DNA of 64,000 nt from contig NZ_FMZS01000008.1 of assembly GCF_900101265.1 (NCBI RefSeq), forward strand, positions 371,864-435,863. Reading direction: 5' to 3'. This DNA comes from Massilia sp. PDC64 (GTDB lineage: Bacteria; Pseudomonadota; Gammaproteobacteria; Burkholderiales; Burkholderiaceae_D). A program made the position numbers and the translations under genes. The notes beneath the pieces are model-generated. The model saw only the letters and a program-made list of their open reading frames with translations, did not search any database and was not told the DNA's origin. The number at the start of each line of letters is the position of its first letter. Within the stretch, counting starts at the first letter, position 1. Shown one piece after another: positions 36,076 to 44,016 of the stretch.

Positions 36076-37056
36076 ATGACTTACAGCAAAATTATCGGCA
36101 CCGGCAGCTACCTGCCCGCACAGCGTGTCACCAACGACGACCTCGCGGCCCAGCTCGCAACCAAGGGCATCGAGACGTCGGACGAATGGATCGTGACCCG
36201 CAGCGGCATCTCGGCCCGCCACTACGCCGCGCCCGACGAAAACGCCTCGGACCTGGCCGTGAACGCGGCCCGCAGGGCGCTCGAAGCGTCCGGCCTCGAA
36301 GCTGAGCAGATCGACCTGATCATCGTCGCCACGTCGACGCCGGATTATTTCGGCAGCTTCCCGAGCACGGCCTGCATCGTCCAGAACAAGCTGGGCATGC
36401 GCAACAACAGCGCCGCGTTCGACATGGGCGCCGTGTGCTCGGGCTTCGTCTACGCGCTGTCGACGGCCGATGCGTTCATCAAGGCCGGCAACGCGAAGAA
36501 CGTGCTCGTGATCGGCACGGAAGTGTTCTCGCGCATCCTCGACTTCGATGACCGCAGCACCTGCGTGCTGTTCGGCGACGGCGCCGGCGCCGTCGTGCTG
36601 ACCGCGTCGGAGGAACCGGGCGTGCTGGCCGTCAAGCTGCACGCGGACGGCAGCCATGGCGACATCCTGTGCGGGCCCGCGAACCCGTCGAACCTGGCGA
36701 CGAACCAGAAATTCCTGTACATGGATGGCCCGGCCGTGTTCAAGCTGGCGGTCTCCGTGCTGGAAAAGGTCGCCAACGAAGCACTGGCCCATGCGCAGAT
36801 GCCGTCGAGCGACATCGACTGGCTGATCCCGCACCAGGCCAACCTGCGCATCATGACGGGCACCGCGAAGAAGCTGGGTCTGTCGACCGAGAAGATGGTC
36901 GTCACCGTCAACGAACACGGCAACACGTCGGCCGCGTCGATCCCGCTGGCACTCGACGTCGCGGTGCGCGACGGCCGCATCAAGCCGGGCCACAACGTCA
37001 TGATGGAAGGCGTCGGCGGCGGCTTCACCTGGGGTGCCGTGCTCGCGCGCATGTGA
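36076..37056 (+). CDS. fabH: Beta-ketoacyl-ACP synthase III
   Basis: A 326-residue enzyme that starts fatty-acid synthesis by condensing acetyl-CoA with malonyl-ACP. The catalytic triad is visible as Cys121 (GAVCSGFVYAL), His253 (IPHQANLRI) and Asn283 (NEHGNTSAAS). The GVGGGFTWGA loop is near the C-terminus. It is the second gene of the plsX-fab cluster, and fabD follows after 46 bp. Confidence 0.97.
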   Translation: MTYSKIIGTGSYLPAQRVTNDDLAAQLATKGIETSDEWIVTRSGISARHYAAPDENASDLAVNAARRALEASGLEAEQIDLIIVATSTPDYFGSFPSTACIVQNKLGMRNNSAAFDMGAVCSGFVYALSTADAFIKAGNAKNVLVIGTEVFSRILDFDDRSTCVLFGDGAGAVVLTASEEPGVLAVKLHADGSHGDILCGPANPSNLATNQKFLYMDGPAVFKLAVSVLEKVANEALAHAQMPSSDIDWLIPHQANLRIMTGTAKKLGLSTEKMVVTVNEHGNTSAASIPLALDVAVRDGRIKPGHNVMMEGVGGGFTWGAVLARM

Positions 37057-37102
37057 CGCGCCTGGCACCCCCTAACGAACAACAAGAATCAAGGAGCACT
37101 TG

Positions 37103-38038
37103 ATGAGCAAATTCGCATTCCTATTCACCGGCCAGGGCGCGCAAGCCGTCGGCATGCTGAACGGCTTTGCCGGCAACCCGGTCGTCGAACAGACCGTCGC
37201 CGAGGCGTCCGAAGCGCTGGGCCAGGACCTCGGCAAGCTGATCGCCGAAGGTCCGAAGGAAGACCTCGACCTGACCACCAACACGCAGCCCGTGATGCTG
37301 ACGGCCGCCGTCGCCGTCTACCGCGCATGGATCGCCGCGGGTGGTCCCAAGCCGGCCGTCGTCGCGGGCCACAGCCTCGGCGAGTACTCGGCGCTCGTCG
37401 CCGCCGGCGTCATCGACTTCAAGGATGCCGTACCGCTCGTGCGCTTCCGTGCGCAATCGATGCAGGATGCGGTGCCGGTCGGGCAGGGCGGCATGGCCGT
37501 CATCCTCGGCCTGCAGGCGGATGACGTCCGTGCCGTGTGTGCGGAAGCTGCCCAGGGCGAAGTCGTGGAAGCCGTGAACTTCAACGAGCCGACGCAGATC
37601 GTGATCGCGGGCCACACGGCCGCCGTCGAGCGCGCGTGCGACATCGCCAAGGCCAAGGGCGCGAAGCGCGCCATGAAGCTGGCCGTGTCGGCGCCGTTCC
37701 ACTCGTCGCTGCTGAAGCCGGCATCGGACCGCCTGCGCGATTACATGGCGAACCTGAATTTTGCCGCGCCGCAGATCGACTTGATCAACAACGTCGACGT
37801 GGCTATCCTGAACGATCCCGCCGCGATCAAGGATGCGCTGGTGCGCCAGGCGGCCGGTCCCGTGCGCTGGGTCGAGACCATGCAGAAAATGGCCGCGGAC
37901 GGCGTGACGCAAGTCATCGAATGCGCGCCCAGCAAGACCCTGATCGGCATGGCCAAGCGGATCGATCCGGTGCTGGTGGGTGAAGCCCTCGTCGACCAGG
38001 CATCGCTGGAACGCGTGCTCGCCGCCGTCAAAGGCTGA
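37103..38038 (+). CDS. fabD: Malonyl-CoA:ACP transacylase
   Basis: A 311-residue enzyme that moves malonyl from CoA to ACP. GQGAQ is near the N-terminus, the nucleophile is Ser91 in GHSLGE (89-94), and the partner is His200 in SAPFHSSLL. The malonate-binding Arg is in VRFRAQSMQ. AAGGAG lies 6 nt before the ATG at 37103, which decides against the TTG one codon upstream. Confidence 0.97.
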   Translation: MSKFAFLFTGQGAQAVGMLNGFAGNPVVEQTVAEASEALGQDLGKLIAEGPKEDLDLTTNTQPVMLTAAVAVYRAWIAAGGPKPAVVAGHSLGEYSALVAAGVIDFKDAVPLVRFRAQSMQDAVPVGQGGMAVILGLQADDVRAVCAEAAQGEVVEAVNFNEPTQIVIAGHTAAVERACDIAKAKGAKRAMKLAVSAPFHSSLLKPASDRLRDYMANLNFAAPQIDLINNVDVAILNDPAAIKDALVRQAAGPVRWVETMQKMAADGVTQVIECAPSKTLIGMAKRIDPVLVGEALVDQASLERVLAAVKG

Positions 38039-38077
38039 GCGCGGCAATTCCCCCCCGTTAGAGAAGAAGAGGACTCA

Positions 38078-38815
38078 ATGAACCTGCAAAACCAAGTCGC
38101 CCTCGTCACCGGTGCCTCGCGCGGCATCGGCAAGGCCATCGCACTCGAACTGGCACGCCAGGGTGCGAAGGTGGTCGGCACCGCCACCACCGAAGCGGGC
38201 GCGGAAGCGATCAGTGCCTACCTCGCCGAGTTCGGCGGCAAGGGCGTCGTGCTGAACGTCACCGACGCCGCCCAGTGCGCCGCCGTCATCGACGACGTGA
38301 CGAAGAACGTCGGCACGATCGGCATCCTCGTCAACAATGCCGGCATTACCCAGGACCAGCTGGCGATGCGCATGAAGGACGAGGAGTGGGACAACGTGAT
38401 CGCCACGAACCTGACGGCCGTGGGCCGCCTGTCGCGCGCCGTGCTGCGCGGGATGATGAAGGCGAAGCAGGGGCGTATCATCAACATCACGTCCGTCGTG
38501 GGTGCGGCCGGCAATCCGGGCCAGATGAACTACGCGGCGGCGAAGGCCGGCGTGGCCGGCATGACGCGCGCGCTGGCGCGCGAGATCGGCAGCCGCAACA
38601 TCACCGTCAACTGCGTGGCGCCGGGCTTCATCGACACCGACATGACCAAGGCGCTGGGCGAAGGCCAGCACGAGGCGCTGCTGACGCAGATCCCGCTGGG
38701 TCGCCTGGGCAAGCCGGAAGATATCGCGTACGCGGTCGCCTTCCTGGCAGGTCCGCAGGCCGCCTACATCACGGGCACGGAACTGCACGTGAACGGCGGC
38801 ATGTACATGAACTGA
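38078..38815 (+). CDS. fabG: 3-oxoacyl-ACP reductase
   Basis: A 245-residue short-chain dehydrogenase that reduces 3-oxoacyl-ACP with NADPH. The cofactor loop is TGASRGIG (11-18), the NNAG motif is at about 86-89, and the catalytic Ser139, Tyr152 and Lys156 are present. The C-terminal YITGTELHVNGGMYMN is typical of FabG. The ribosome site AGAAGAGG precedes the ATG. Confidence 0.96.
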   Translation: MNLQNQVALVTGASRGIGKAIALELARQGAKVVGTATTEAGAEAISAYLAEFGGKGVVLNVTDAAQCAAVIDDVTKNVGTIGILVNNAGITQDQLAMRMKDEEWDNVIATNLTAVGRLSRAVLRGMMKAKQGRIINITSVVGAAGNPGQMNYAAAKAGVAGMTRALAREIGSRNITVNCVAPGFIDTDMTKALGEGQHEALLTQIPLGRLGKPEDIAYAVAFLAGPQAAYITGTELHVNGGMYMN

Positions 38816-38864
38816 TGGGCATCCTTTAAAAAGAGATCTCGGCAGTTCGCAGTAGTTTCAGCCG

Positions 38865-38894
38865 TTTTAGCGTCAGACGCTGAAAATAGTTTTT
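38865..38894 (+). terminator. Terminator-like hairpin between fabG and acpP
   Basis: TTTTAGCGTC and GACGCTGAAAA pair almost perfectly with a one-base loop and one bulge, and TAGTTTTT follows. It could partly separate acpP, which is needed in excess, from the upstream genes. Confidence 0.5.
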
Positions 38895-38957
38895 CAACGC
38901 GCAAACCCTGATAAAATGCGCGCACTTTCCGCAACACATACCTAATGGAGCCATAAC

Positions 38958-39197
38958 ATGTCGGATATCGAACAACGCGTTAAAAAAATCGTCGCTGAGC
39001 AACTGGGCGTTGCCGAAGCAGACATCAAAATCGATTCCTCGTTCGTTGACGACCTCGGCGCTGACTCGCTGGACACCGTGGAACTGGTGATGGCCCTGGA
39101 AGACGAATTCGAAATGGAAATCCCGGACGAGCAGGCCGAGAAGATCACGACCGTTCGCCAGGCTATCGAGTACGCACAGGCTCACGTCAAGGCCTAA
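38958..39197 (+). CDS. acpP: Acyl carrier protein
   Basis: A 79-residue acidic carrier that holds acyl chains on a phosphopantetheine arm. The attachment site is Ser37 in GADSLDTVEL, loaded by AcpS (gene at 54474 in this window). MSDIEQRVKKIV and EIPDEQAEKI are the family's helix 1 and helix 3 regions. TGGAG precedes the ATG. An A/T-rich stretch (GATAAAAT) 41 bp upstream may be its own -10 box. Confidence 0.97.
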   Translation: MSDIEQRVKKIVAEQLGVAEADIKIDSSFVDDLGADSLDTVELVMALEDEFEMEIPDEQAEKITTVRQAIEYAQAHVKA

Positions 39198-39222
39198 GCT
39201 TTCAGGATTTCAGGAGAAGCGC

Positions 39223-40467
39223 TTGAGTTCACGCAACCGTCGTGTCGTTGTGACCGGCCTGGGTTGCATCTCTCCGATCGGCAACACCATTGCCGACGCG
39301 TGGGAGGCAGCACTGGCGGGCAAGTCGGGCATTGCCAACATTACCAAGTTCGACGCAACGCCATTCTCGACCCGCTTCGCGGGCGAGGTGAAGAACTTTA
39401 ACGTCGAGGATTACCTGCCGGGCAAGGAAGGCCGTCATATGGATACGTTCATCCATTTCGGCATGGCCGCCGGCATCCAGGCGTTACAGGATTCGGGCAT
39501 CGTCGTCACCGAGGACAATGCCGACCGCATCGGCGTGCTCGTGGGCTCCGGCATCGGCGGTTTGCCGATGATCGAAGACACGAAGGCGGAGTACGACAGC
39601 CGCGGCCCGCGCCGCATTTCGCCGTTCTTCGTCCCGGCGTCGATCATCAACATGATCTCGGGCGACCTGTCGATCAAGTTCGGCCTGCGCGGCCCGAACC
39701 TGGCCATCGTGACCGCCTGCACGACCGGCCTGCACTGCATCGGCCAGGCAGCCCGCCTGATCGAGTATGGCGACGCCGACGTGATGATCGCCGGCGGTGC
39801 GGAATCGACCGTGTCGCCGCTGGGCCTGGGCGGTTTCGCCTCGGCACGCGCGCTGTCGTCGCGCAATGACGATCCGGCCACGGCCTCGCGTCCGTGGGAC
39901 CGCGACCGCGACGGCTTCGTGCTGGGCGAGGGCGCGGGCGTGATGGTGCTCGAAGAGTACGAACACGCGAAGGCGCGCGGCGCGAAGATCTATGCGGAAG
40001 TCGTCGGCTTCGGCATGAGCGCGGACGCGAACCACATCACGGCACCGCTCGAGGATGGCAGCGGCGCATCGCGCTGCATGGTCGCCGCGATGCAGTACGC
40101 GGGCATCAACCCGGACCAGGTGCAGTATGTGAACGCGCACGGCACGTCGACCCCCGTGGGCGACGTGGCCGAAGTGAAGGGCATCAAGCGCACCTTCGGC
40201 GACCATGCAAGCAAGCTGGTCGTCAACTCCACCAAGTCGATGACGGGCCACCTGCTGGGTGGCGCGGGCGGCCTGGAGTCGGTGTTCACCGTGCTCGCGA
40301 TCCACAACCAGGTCTCGCCGCCGACGATCAACATCTTCAACCAGGACCCGGAATGCGACCTGGACTTCTGCGCCAATACGGCACGGGACATGAAGATCGA
40401 TTACGCGGTGAAAAACTCTTTCGGTTTCGGCGGTACCAACGGTACGCTGGTCTTCGCCAAGATCTAA
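39223..40467 (+). CDS. fabF: Beta-ketoacyl-ACP synthase II
   Basis: A 414-residue condensing enzyme that elongates acyl-ACP. The catalytic Cys166 (VTACTTGLHC), His306 (NAHGTSTPVGD) and His343 (MTGHLLGGAGG) are present, as is the C-terminal NSFGFGGTN. Translation starts at TTG 39223: AGGAG lies 7 nt upstream and no ATG fits the conserved N-terminus. It follows acpP by 25 bp and ends the fab cluster at a strong terminator. Confidence 0.96.
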   Translation: MSSRNRRVVVTGLGCISPIGNTIADAWEAALAGKSGIANITKFDATPFSTRFAGEVKNFNVEDYLPGKEGRHMDTFIHFGMAAGIQALQDSGIVVTEDNADRIGVLVGSGIGGLPMIEDTKAEYDSRGPRRISPFFVPASIINMISGDLSIKFGLRGPNLAIVTACTTGLHCIGQAARLIEYGDADVMIAGGAESTVSPLGLGGFASARALSSRNDDPATASRPWDRDRDGFVLGEGAGVMVLEEYEHAKARGAKIYAEVVGFGMSADANHITAPLEDGSGASRCMVAAMQYAGINPDQVQYVNAHGTSTPVGDVAEVKGIKRTFGDHASKLVVNSTKSMTGHLLGGAGGLESVFTVLAIHNQVSPPTINIFNQDPECDLDFCANTARDMKIDYAVKNSFGFGGTNGTLVFAKI

Positions 40468-40483
40468 CGATCGCGCGATAACC

Positions 40484-40511
40484 GAACTTTCGGACGCCCA
40501 TTCCTGTCAAA
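40484..40511 (+). promoter_or_regulatory. Candidate sigma-E promoter upstream of ygfX-rpoE
   Basis: GAACTT (40484-40489) and TCAAA (40507-40511), 17 bp apart, resemble the sigma-E consensus GGAACTT / TCNAA. The element overlaps the fabF terminator. It would let RpoE drive its own operon. Confidence 0.4.
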
Positions 40512-40526
40512 GGAATGGGCGTTTGT
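40494..40526 (+). terminator. Terminator of the fab cluster
   Basis: ACGCCCATTCC pairs perfectly with GGAATGGGCGT over 11 bp with a 7-nt loop and is followed by TTGTCATTT. Confidence 0.8.
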
Positions 40527-40563
40527 CATTTCTGACCTCCTCAAATTCTAACTGGAAACACCC

Positions 40564-41064
40564 ATGTCGATCGCGGTGTCCGCGCTCGTCAGGCCGTCGC
40601 TCATCCAGCGCTTCGTGTGGGGCGGCTGCGGCCTGGCCTTGTATGCAGCGGCGCTGGCCACCGGGCTGGCGGTGCCCGGGCATGTCCGCTTCGCGCCCCT
40701 CGTCGTATTGGCGCTGGCGGGCGCCGGCAGCGCGGTGCTGGGCGCGGCAGTCCTTCCTTCAAAGACGCACCGGATTGATATTTCTGGAACCGGCGACTTG
40801 CGCGTAACGGTACAACAGGGCGTGGGCTTGCCGCCGGAGGGCAATGCCGTCCTGCTGCCCGGATCGGTCATCTGGCCGATGCTGATGGTATTGCGGCACG
40901 CCGCGCCCGGCACGGGGCCGCGCGTCCTGTGCGTGTGGCGCGACAGCGTCGACGCCGCGGTGTGGCGCGCGCTGGCCGTCGCGCTGGCAGTGGTCGGCCG
41001 GCGCGGAAATGCAGACGAAGGATGCGAAGACACGACGAACTCATTGCAGCGGATCAACTCTTAA
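40564..41064 (+). CDS. Small membrane protein, YgfX-like
   Basis: A 166-residue protein with two adjacent hydrophobic segments near the N-terminus (about 19-36 and 44-61) followed by a soluble part. The hydrophobic-hairpin-then-GTGDLRVTVQQG layout resembles the YgfX/CptA family of small inner-membrane proteins found beside rpoE in betaproteobacteria. The match is by topology and position rather than a signature, so the name is provisional. It is 97 bp after fabF, behind a candidate sigma-E promoter, and is followed by a 9-bp inverted repeat and rpoE. Confidence 0.55.
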   Translation: MSIAVSALVRPSLIQRFVWGGCGLALYAAALATGLAVPGHVRFAPLVVLALAGAGSAVLGAAVLPSKTHRIDISGTGDLRVTVQQGVGLPPEGNAVLLPGSVIWPMLMVLRHAAPGTGPRVLCVWRDSVDAAVWRALAVALAVVGRRGNADEGCEDTTNSLQRINS

Positions 41065-41085
41065 GGAAACGTGGCACACGTTTCC
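41065..41085. repeat. Perfect 9-bp inverted repeat before rpoE
   Basis: GGAAACGTG-GCA-CACGTTTCC begins directly after the ygfX-like stop and ends 39 bp before the rpoE GTG. It has no T-run, so an operator or an RNA hairpin in the rpoE leader fits better than a terminator. Confidence 0.6.
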
Positions 41086-41124
41086 GTATAACAGGGACGC
41101 CGCCGCAGCCAACGGGGCATTGCA

Positions 41125-41727
41125 GTGACGACCGAACGCGAATGTGATCAACTGCTGGTTGAGCGCGTCCAGGCGGGCGATCGCCGGGCGTTCGACCTGC
41201 TGGTGGCGAAATACCAGCGCCGCCTGATGCGGCTCGTGTCGCGCCTCGTGCACGATCCGGCCGAGGCGGAAGACGTGGTGCAGGAAACCTTTATCAAGGC
41301 ATTCCGTGCACTGCGCCATTTCCGCGGCGATTCCGCGTTTTATACGTGGCTGTATCGAATAGGAATTAATACGGCAAAGAATTTTTTAGTCACGCAAGGC
41401 AGGCGAGCACCGACCTCGACGGAAGCCGATGCCGAACGTGCGGAAGGATTTGACGACGCGGATAGCTTGCGAGACATTAATACACCGGAATCGGTGTTGG
41501 CCAGCAAGCAGATCGCCTATACGGTCAATGCGGCCATGGAAGCCCTGCCGCTGGAATTAAGGACGGCGATCGTCCTGCGCGAAATAGAAGGTTTAAGCTA
41601 CGAGGAAATCTCCGAAGTGATGGCGTGTCCAATCGGTACGGTGCGGAGCCGGATTTTCCGGGCGCGCGAAGTCATCGCCGAGAAATTGCGGCCCTTGCTC
41701 GATATCTCGGCGGACAAACGTCGGTAG
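41125..41727 (+). CDS. rpoE: ECF sigma factor RpoE (sigma-E)
   Basis: A 200-residue extracytoplasmic-function sigma factor. Region 2 (about 12-85) has LVSRLVHDPAEAEDVVQETF and FRGDSAFYTWLYRIGINTAKN. Region 4 (about 130-185) has LPLELRTAIVLREIEGLSYE and IGTVRSRIFRARE. It should direct transcription of envelope-stress genes. The start is GTG 41125. rseA and a mucD-type protease follow, giving the usual order but without rseB. Confidence 0.95.
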   Translation: MTTERECDQLLVERVQAGDRRAFDLLVAKYQRRLMRLVSRLVHDPAEAEDVVQETFIKAFRALRHFRGDSAFYTWLYRIGINTAKNFLVTQGRRAPTSTEADAERAEGFDDADSLRDINTPESVLASKQIAYTVNAAMEALPLELRTAIVLREIEGLSYEEISEVMACPIGTVRSRIFRAREVIAEKLRPLLDISADKRR

Positions 41728-41764
41728 GTAGCGATATGAAGACAGGAATTCACATACCGGCGTG

Positions 41765-42064
41765 ATGGCTATGGACACGAACAAGAAAAACCGTGAACTC
41801 ATCTCGGCGTTCAGCGACGGCGAGATACCGGAGGTCGACCAGGAACTGGCGCTCGCCGCCCTGGACACGCCGGACGGCCGGCAGGCCTGGGCGCTCTTTC
41901 ACCAGATCGGCGACGTCCTGCGCGCGGATCCCGCGCCGGACGTGTCGCCCGGCTTCGCGGAACGACTGGCGGCCCGCCTCGCGGCCGAGCCGCTGCCGGG
42001 CAAGCGCGCCACCGTCGCCGCCGACGCCGCCGGCCAGGCGACCGTGGCGGCCGACCCCACCTAA
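41765..42064 (+). CDS. rseA: Short RseA-type anti-sigma factor without membrane anchor
   Basis: A 99-residue protein matching only the cytoplasmic sigma-binding domain of RseA (NRELISAFSDGEIP, ALAALDTPDGRQAW, FHQIGDVLRAD, FAERLAARLAAEP). RseA of Escherichia coli has 216 residues, with a membrane helix and a periplasmic domain that DegS and RseP cut. Here the frame ends in a low-complexity Ala/Val tail, and neither the remaining frames nor the 137 bp downstream encode a membrane helix. Three possible starts lie at 41762, 41765 and 41771. Confidence 0.75.
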   Translation: MAMDTNKKNRELISAFSDGEIPEVDQELALAALDTPDGRQAWALFHQIGDVLRADPAPDVSPGFAERLAARLAAEPLPGKRATVAADAAGQATVAADPT

Positions 42065-42092
42065 GCGGGTCGACCGTTCCTGTTGCATCGCC

Positions 42093-42112
42093 CGCTGCCC
42101 GCGCGGGCAGCG
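42093..42112. repeat. 20-bp perfect palindrome between rseA and mucD
   Basis: CGCTGCCCGC followed by GCGGGCAGCG is a perfect palindrome 28 bp after the rseA stop. There is no T-run. It may be an mRNA stabilising or attenuating hairpin within the operon. Confidence 0.5.
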
Positions 42113-42201
42113 CCATCCGTTCGCCATCGACGTGCCAACGCGACAACAATGCACTTTTGTCTTACCATACGAACCATTCAAGCACAGACCTTTTCGATCC
42201 T

Positions 42202-43656
42202 ATGACAAGCAAAACTGGAAGCGCGATCCTGTCCGCCCTCGTCTTTGCGGGCGCGAGTCTGATGTCCCTCCCGGCGGCCCATGCGGCCGCACCCGTTGCC
42301 GCCCCGACCGTCACGGGCTTGCCCGACTTTGCCGACCTCGTCGACAAGGTCGGCCCGGCCGTCGTCAACATCCGCACCACCGAACGCATCCGCCTCGACC
42401 AGGGTGGTCCCGACGAGGAAATGCAGGAATTCCTGCGCCGGTTCTTCGGCGGCCAGATGGTGCCGCGCGGACGCCGCGGCAATCCCGCGGAGCAGCCGCA
42501 GGAGGAACGTGTGCAGCGTGGCGTCGGCTCCGGTTTCATCATCTCGGACGACGGGTATGTGCTGACCAATGCGCACGTCGTGGAAGGCGCGGACGAGGTC
42601 GTCGTGACCCTCACCGACCGCCGCGAATTCAAGGCCAAGGTGCTGGGCTCCGATGCCCGCAGCGACGTCGCCCTGCTGAAGGTGGACGCGCGCAACCTGC
42701 CCAACGTGCGCATCGGCGATTCCAACAAGATCCGCGTGGGCGAGTGGGTGATTGCCATCGGTTCGCCGTTCAACCTGGAGAACACGGTGACCGCCGGCAT
42801 CATCTCGGCCAAGGCCCGCGATACGGGCGAATACCTGCCGCTGATCCAGAGCGACGTGGCCGTCAACCCCGGCAACTCGGGCGGCCCCCTGATCAACATG
42901 CGCGGCGAGGTCATCGGTATCAACTCGCAGATCGCTACGCTGTCCGGCGCCTATAACGGCATCTCGTTCGCCGTGCCGATCGACGAGGTGATGCGCGTCT
43001 CCGACCAGATCCGCAAGACGGGCAAGGTGACGCGCGGGCGCCTCGGCGTGCAGATCAGCGAAGTGACGACGGACGTCGCGGAATCGCTGGGCCTGGGCCG
43101 CGCGCGCGGTGCCGAGGTCGCGATGGTCGAGCCGGGCGGGCCGGCGGACAAGGCCGGCCTGAAGGTCGGCGACATCATCCTCAAATTCAACGGCAAGGAC
43201 ATCGAACGCAGCTCCGACCTGCCGCGCCTCGTGGGCGGCAGCGCCGTCGGCAGCCGCGCCACCGTCACCGTGTGGCGCCGCGGCAGCCAGCTCGACCTGC
43301 CGGTGACCATCGTCGAACTGCAGGAAGAGAAATCGCCGACGGCGAAAGCGACGCCGAAAAAACCGGCGCCGGACCAGGCGCCGAACGCGCTGGGCCTGCA
43401 CGTGTCCGATCTCACGGCTGCGCAGAAGCGCGAGCTCAAGACGGAAGCAGGGGTGCTCGTCGAGTTCGCCGAAGGCCGCGCGGCCTCGGCCGGCATCCGC
43501 CAGGGCGACGTGATCCTGCAGATGAACAATGTCGAGATCACGGGCGCTGCCCAGTTCAACGGGCTCGTCGCCAAGCTCGACGCGAAGAAGCCGGTGGCGC
43601 TGCTTGTGCGCAGGGACAATGTCTCGCGCTACCTCGTCATCCGTCCGCGCCAATGA
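42202..43656 (+). CDS. Periplasmic Do-type serine protease (DegP/MucD)
   Basis: A 484-residue periplasmic chaperone-protease. A signal peptide (SALVFAGASLMSLPAAHA) is followed by a trypsin-like domain with the triad His in TNAHVV, Asp in SDVALLK and Ser in GNSGGP, then two PDZ domains (about 285-370 and 390-484), separated by a Lys/Pro linker. Two PDZ domains put it in the DegP/DegQ/MucD group. It degrades or refolds misfolded envelope proteins and is normally part of the RpoE regulon. The start at 42202 gives a proper signal peptide. It overlaps the next gene by 4 bp. Confidence 0.93.
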   Translation: MTSKTGSAILSALVFAGASLMSLPAAHAAAPVAAPTVTGLPDFADLVDKVGPAVVNIRTTERIRLDQGGPDEEMQEFLRRFFGGQMVPRGRRGNPAEQPQEERVQRGVGSGFIISDDGYVLTNAHVVEGADEVVVTLTDRREFKAKVLGSDARSDVALLKVDARNLPNVRIGDSNKIRVGEWVIAIGSPFNLENTVTAGIISAKARDTGEYLPLIQSDVAVNPGNSGGPLINMRGEVIGINSQIATLSGAYNGISFAVPIDEVMRVSDQIRKTGKVTRGRLGVQISEVTTDVAESLGLGRARGAEVAMVEPGGPADKAGLKVGDIILKFNGKDIERSSDLPRLVGGSAVGSRATVTVWRRGSQLDLPVTIVELQEEKSPTAKATPKKPAPDQAPNALGLHVSDLTAAQKRELKTEAGVLVEFAEGRAASAGIRQGDVILQMNNVEITGAAQFNGLVAKLDAKKPVALLVRRDNVSRYLVIRPRQ

Positions 43657-43928
43657 GTCCACGTTCCACCCCGCATTTCACCCTGTACTCGCGCTCTTAC
43701 TGCCACCTGTGCGAGGACATGCGGATGGCGCTGCAGGCGTTCATGGCCCGCCAGGGGCAGGCGTACACGGTGGACGTCGTCGACGTCGATGCGGATCCGG
43801 CCCTCGTGGCCCGCTATGACGAGCTGGTGCCGGTGCTGGTCGCGGAGCCGGCCGGCACCGAGCTCTGTCACTACTTCCTCGACGAGAAGGCGCTGCGGCG
43901 CCACCTCGGCCAGGAGCAGACGGTTTAG
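43653..43928 (+). CDS. Glutaredoxin-family protein (DUF836)
   Basis: A 91-residue thioredoxin-fold protein. The N-terminal strand HFTLYSRSYCHLCEDM carries a CHLC redox pair of CxxC form, and VPVLV precedes the usual cis-Pro position. Proteins of this family commonly follow mucD and precede lepA in betaproteobacteria. ATGA overlap with the protease gene indicates coupling. The partner is unknown. Confidence 0.85.
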   Translation: MSPRSTPHFTLYSRSYCHLCEDMRMALQAFMARQGQAYTVDVVDVDADPALVARYDELVPVLVAEPAGTELCHYFLDEKALRRHLGQEQTV

Positions 43929-44016
43929 TCATTCCGGCAATAGCCACGGCTTTTACATCTTGCTCCATGGATCGAAGCCGGGGCGACCTGCGATAATCGG
44001 CTGCATCGATTCCTGG

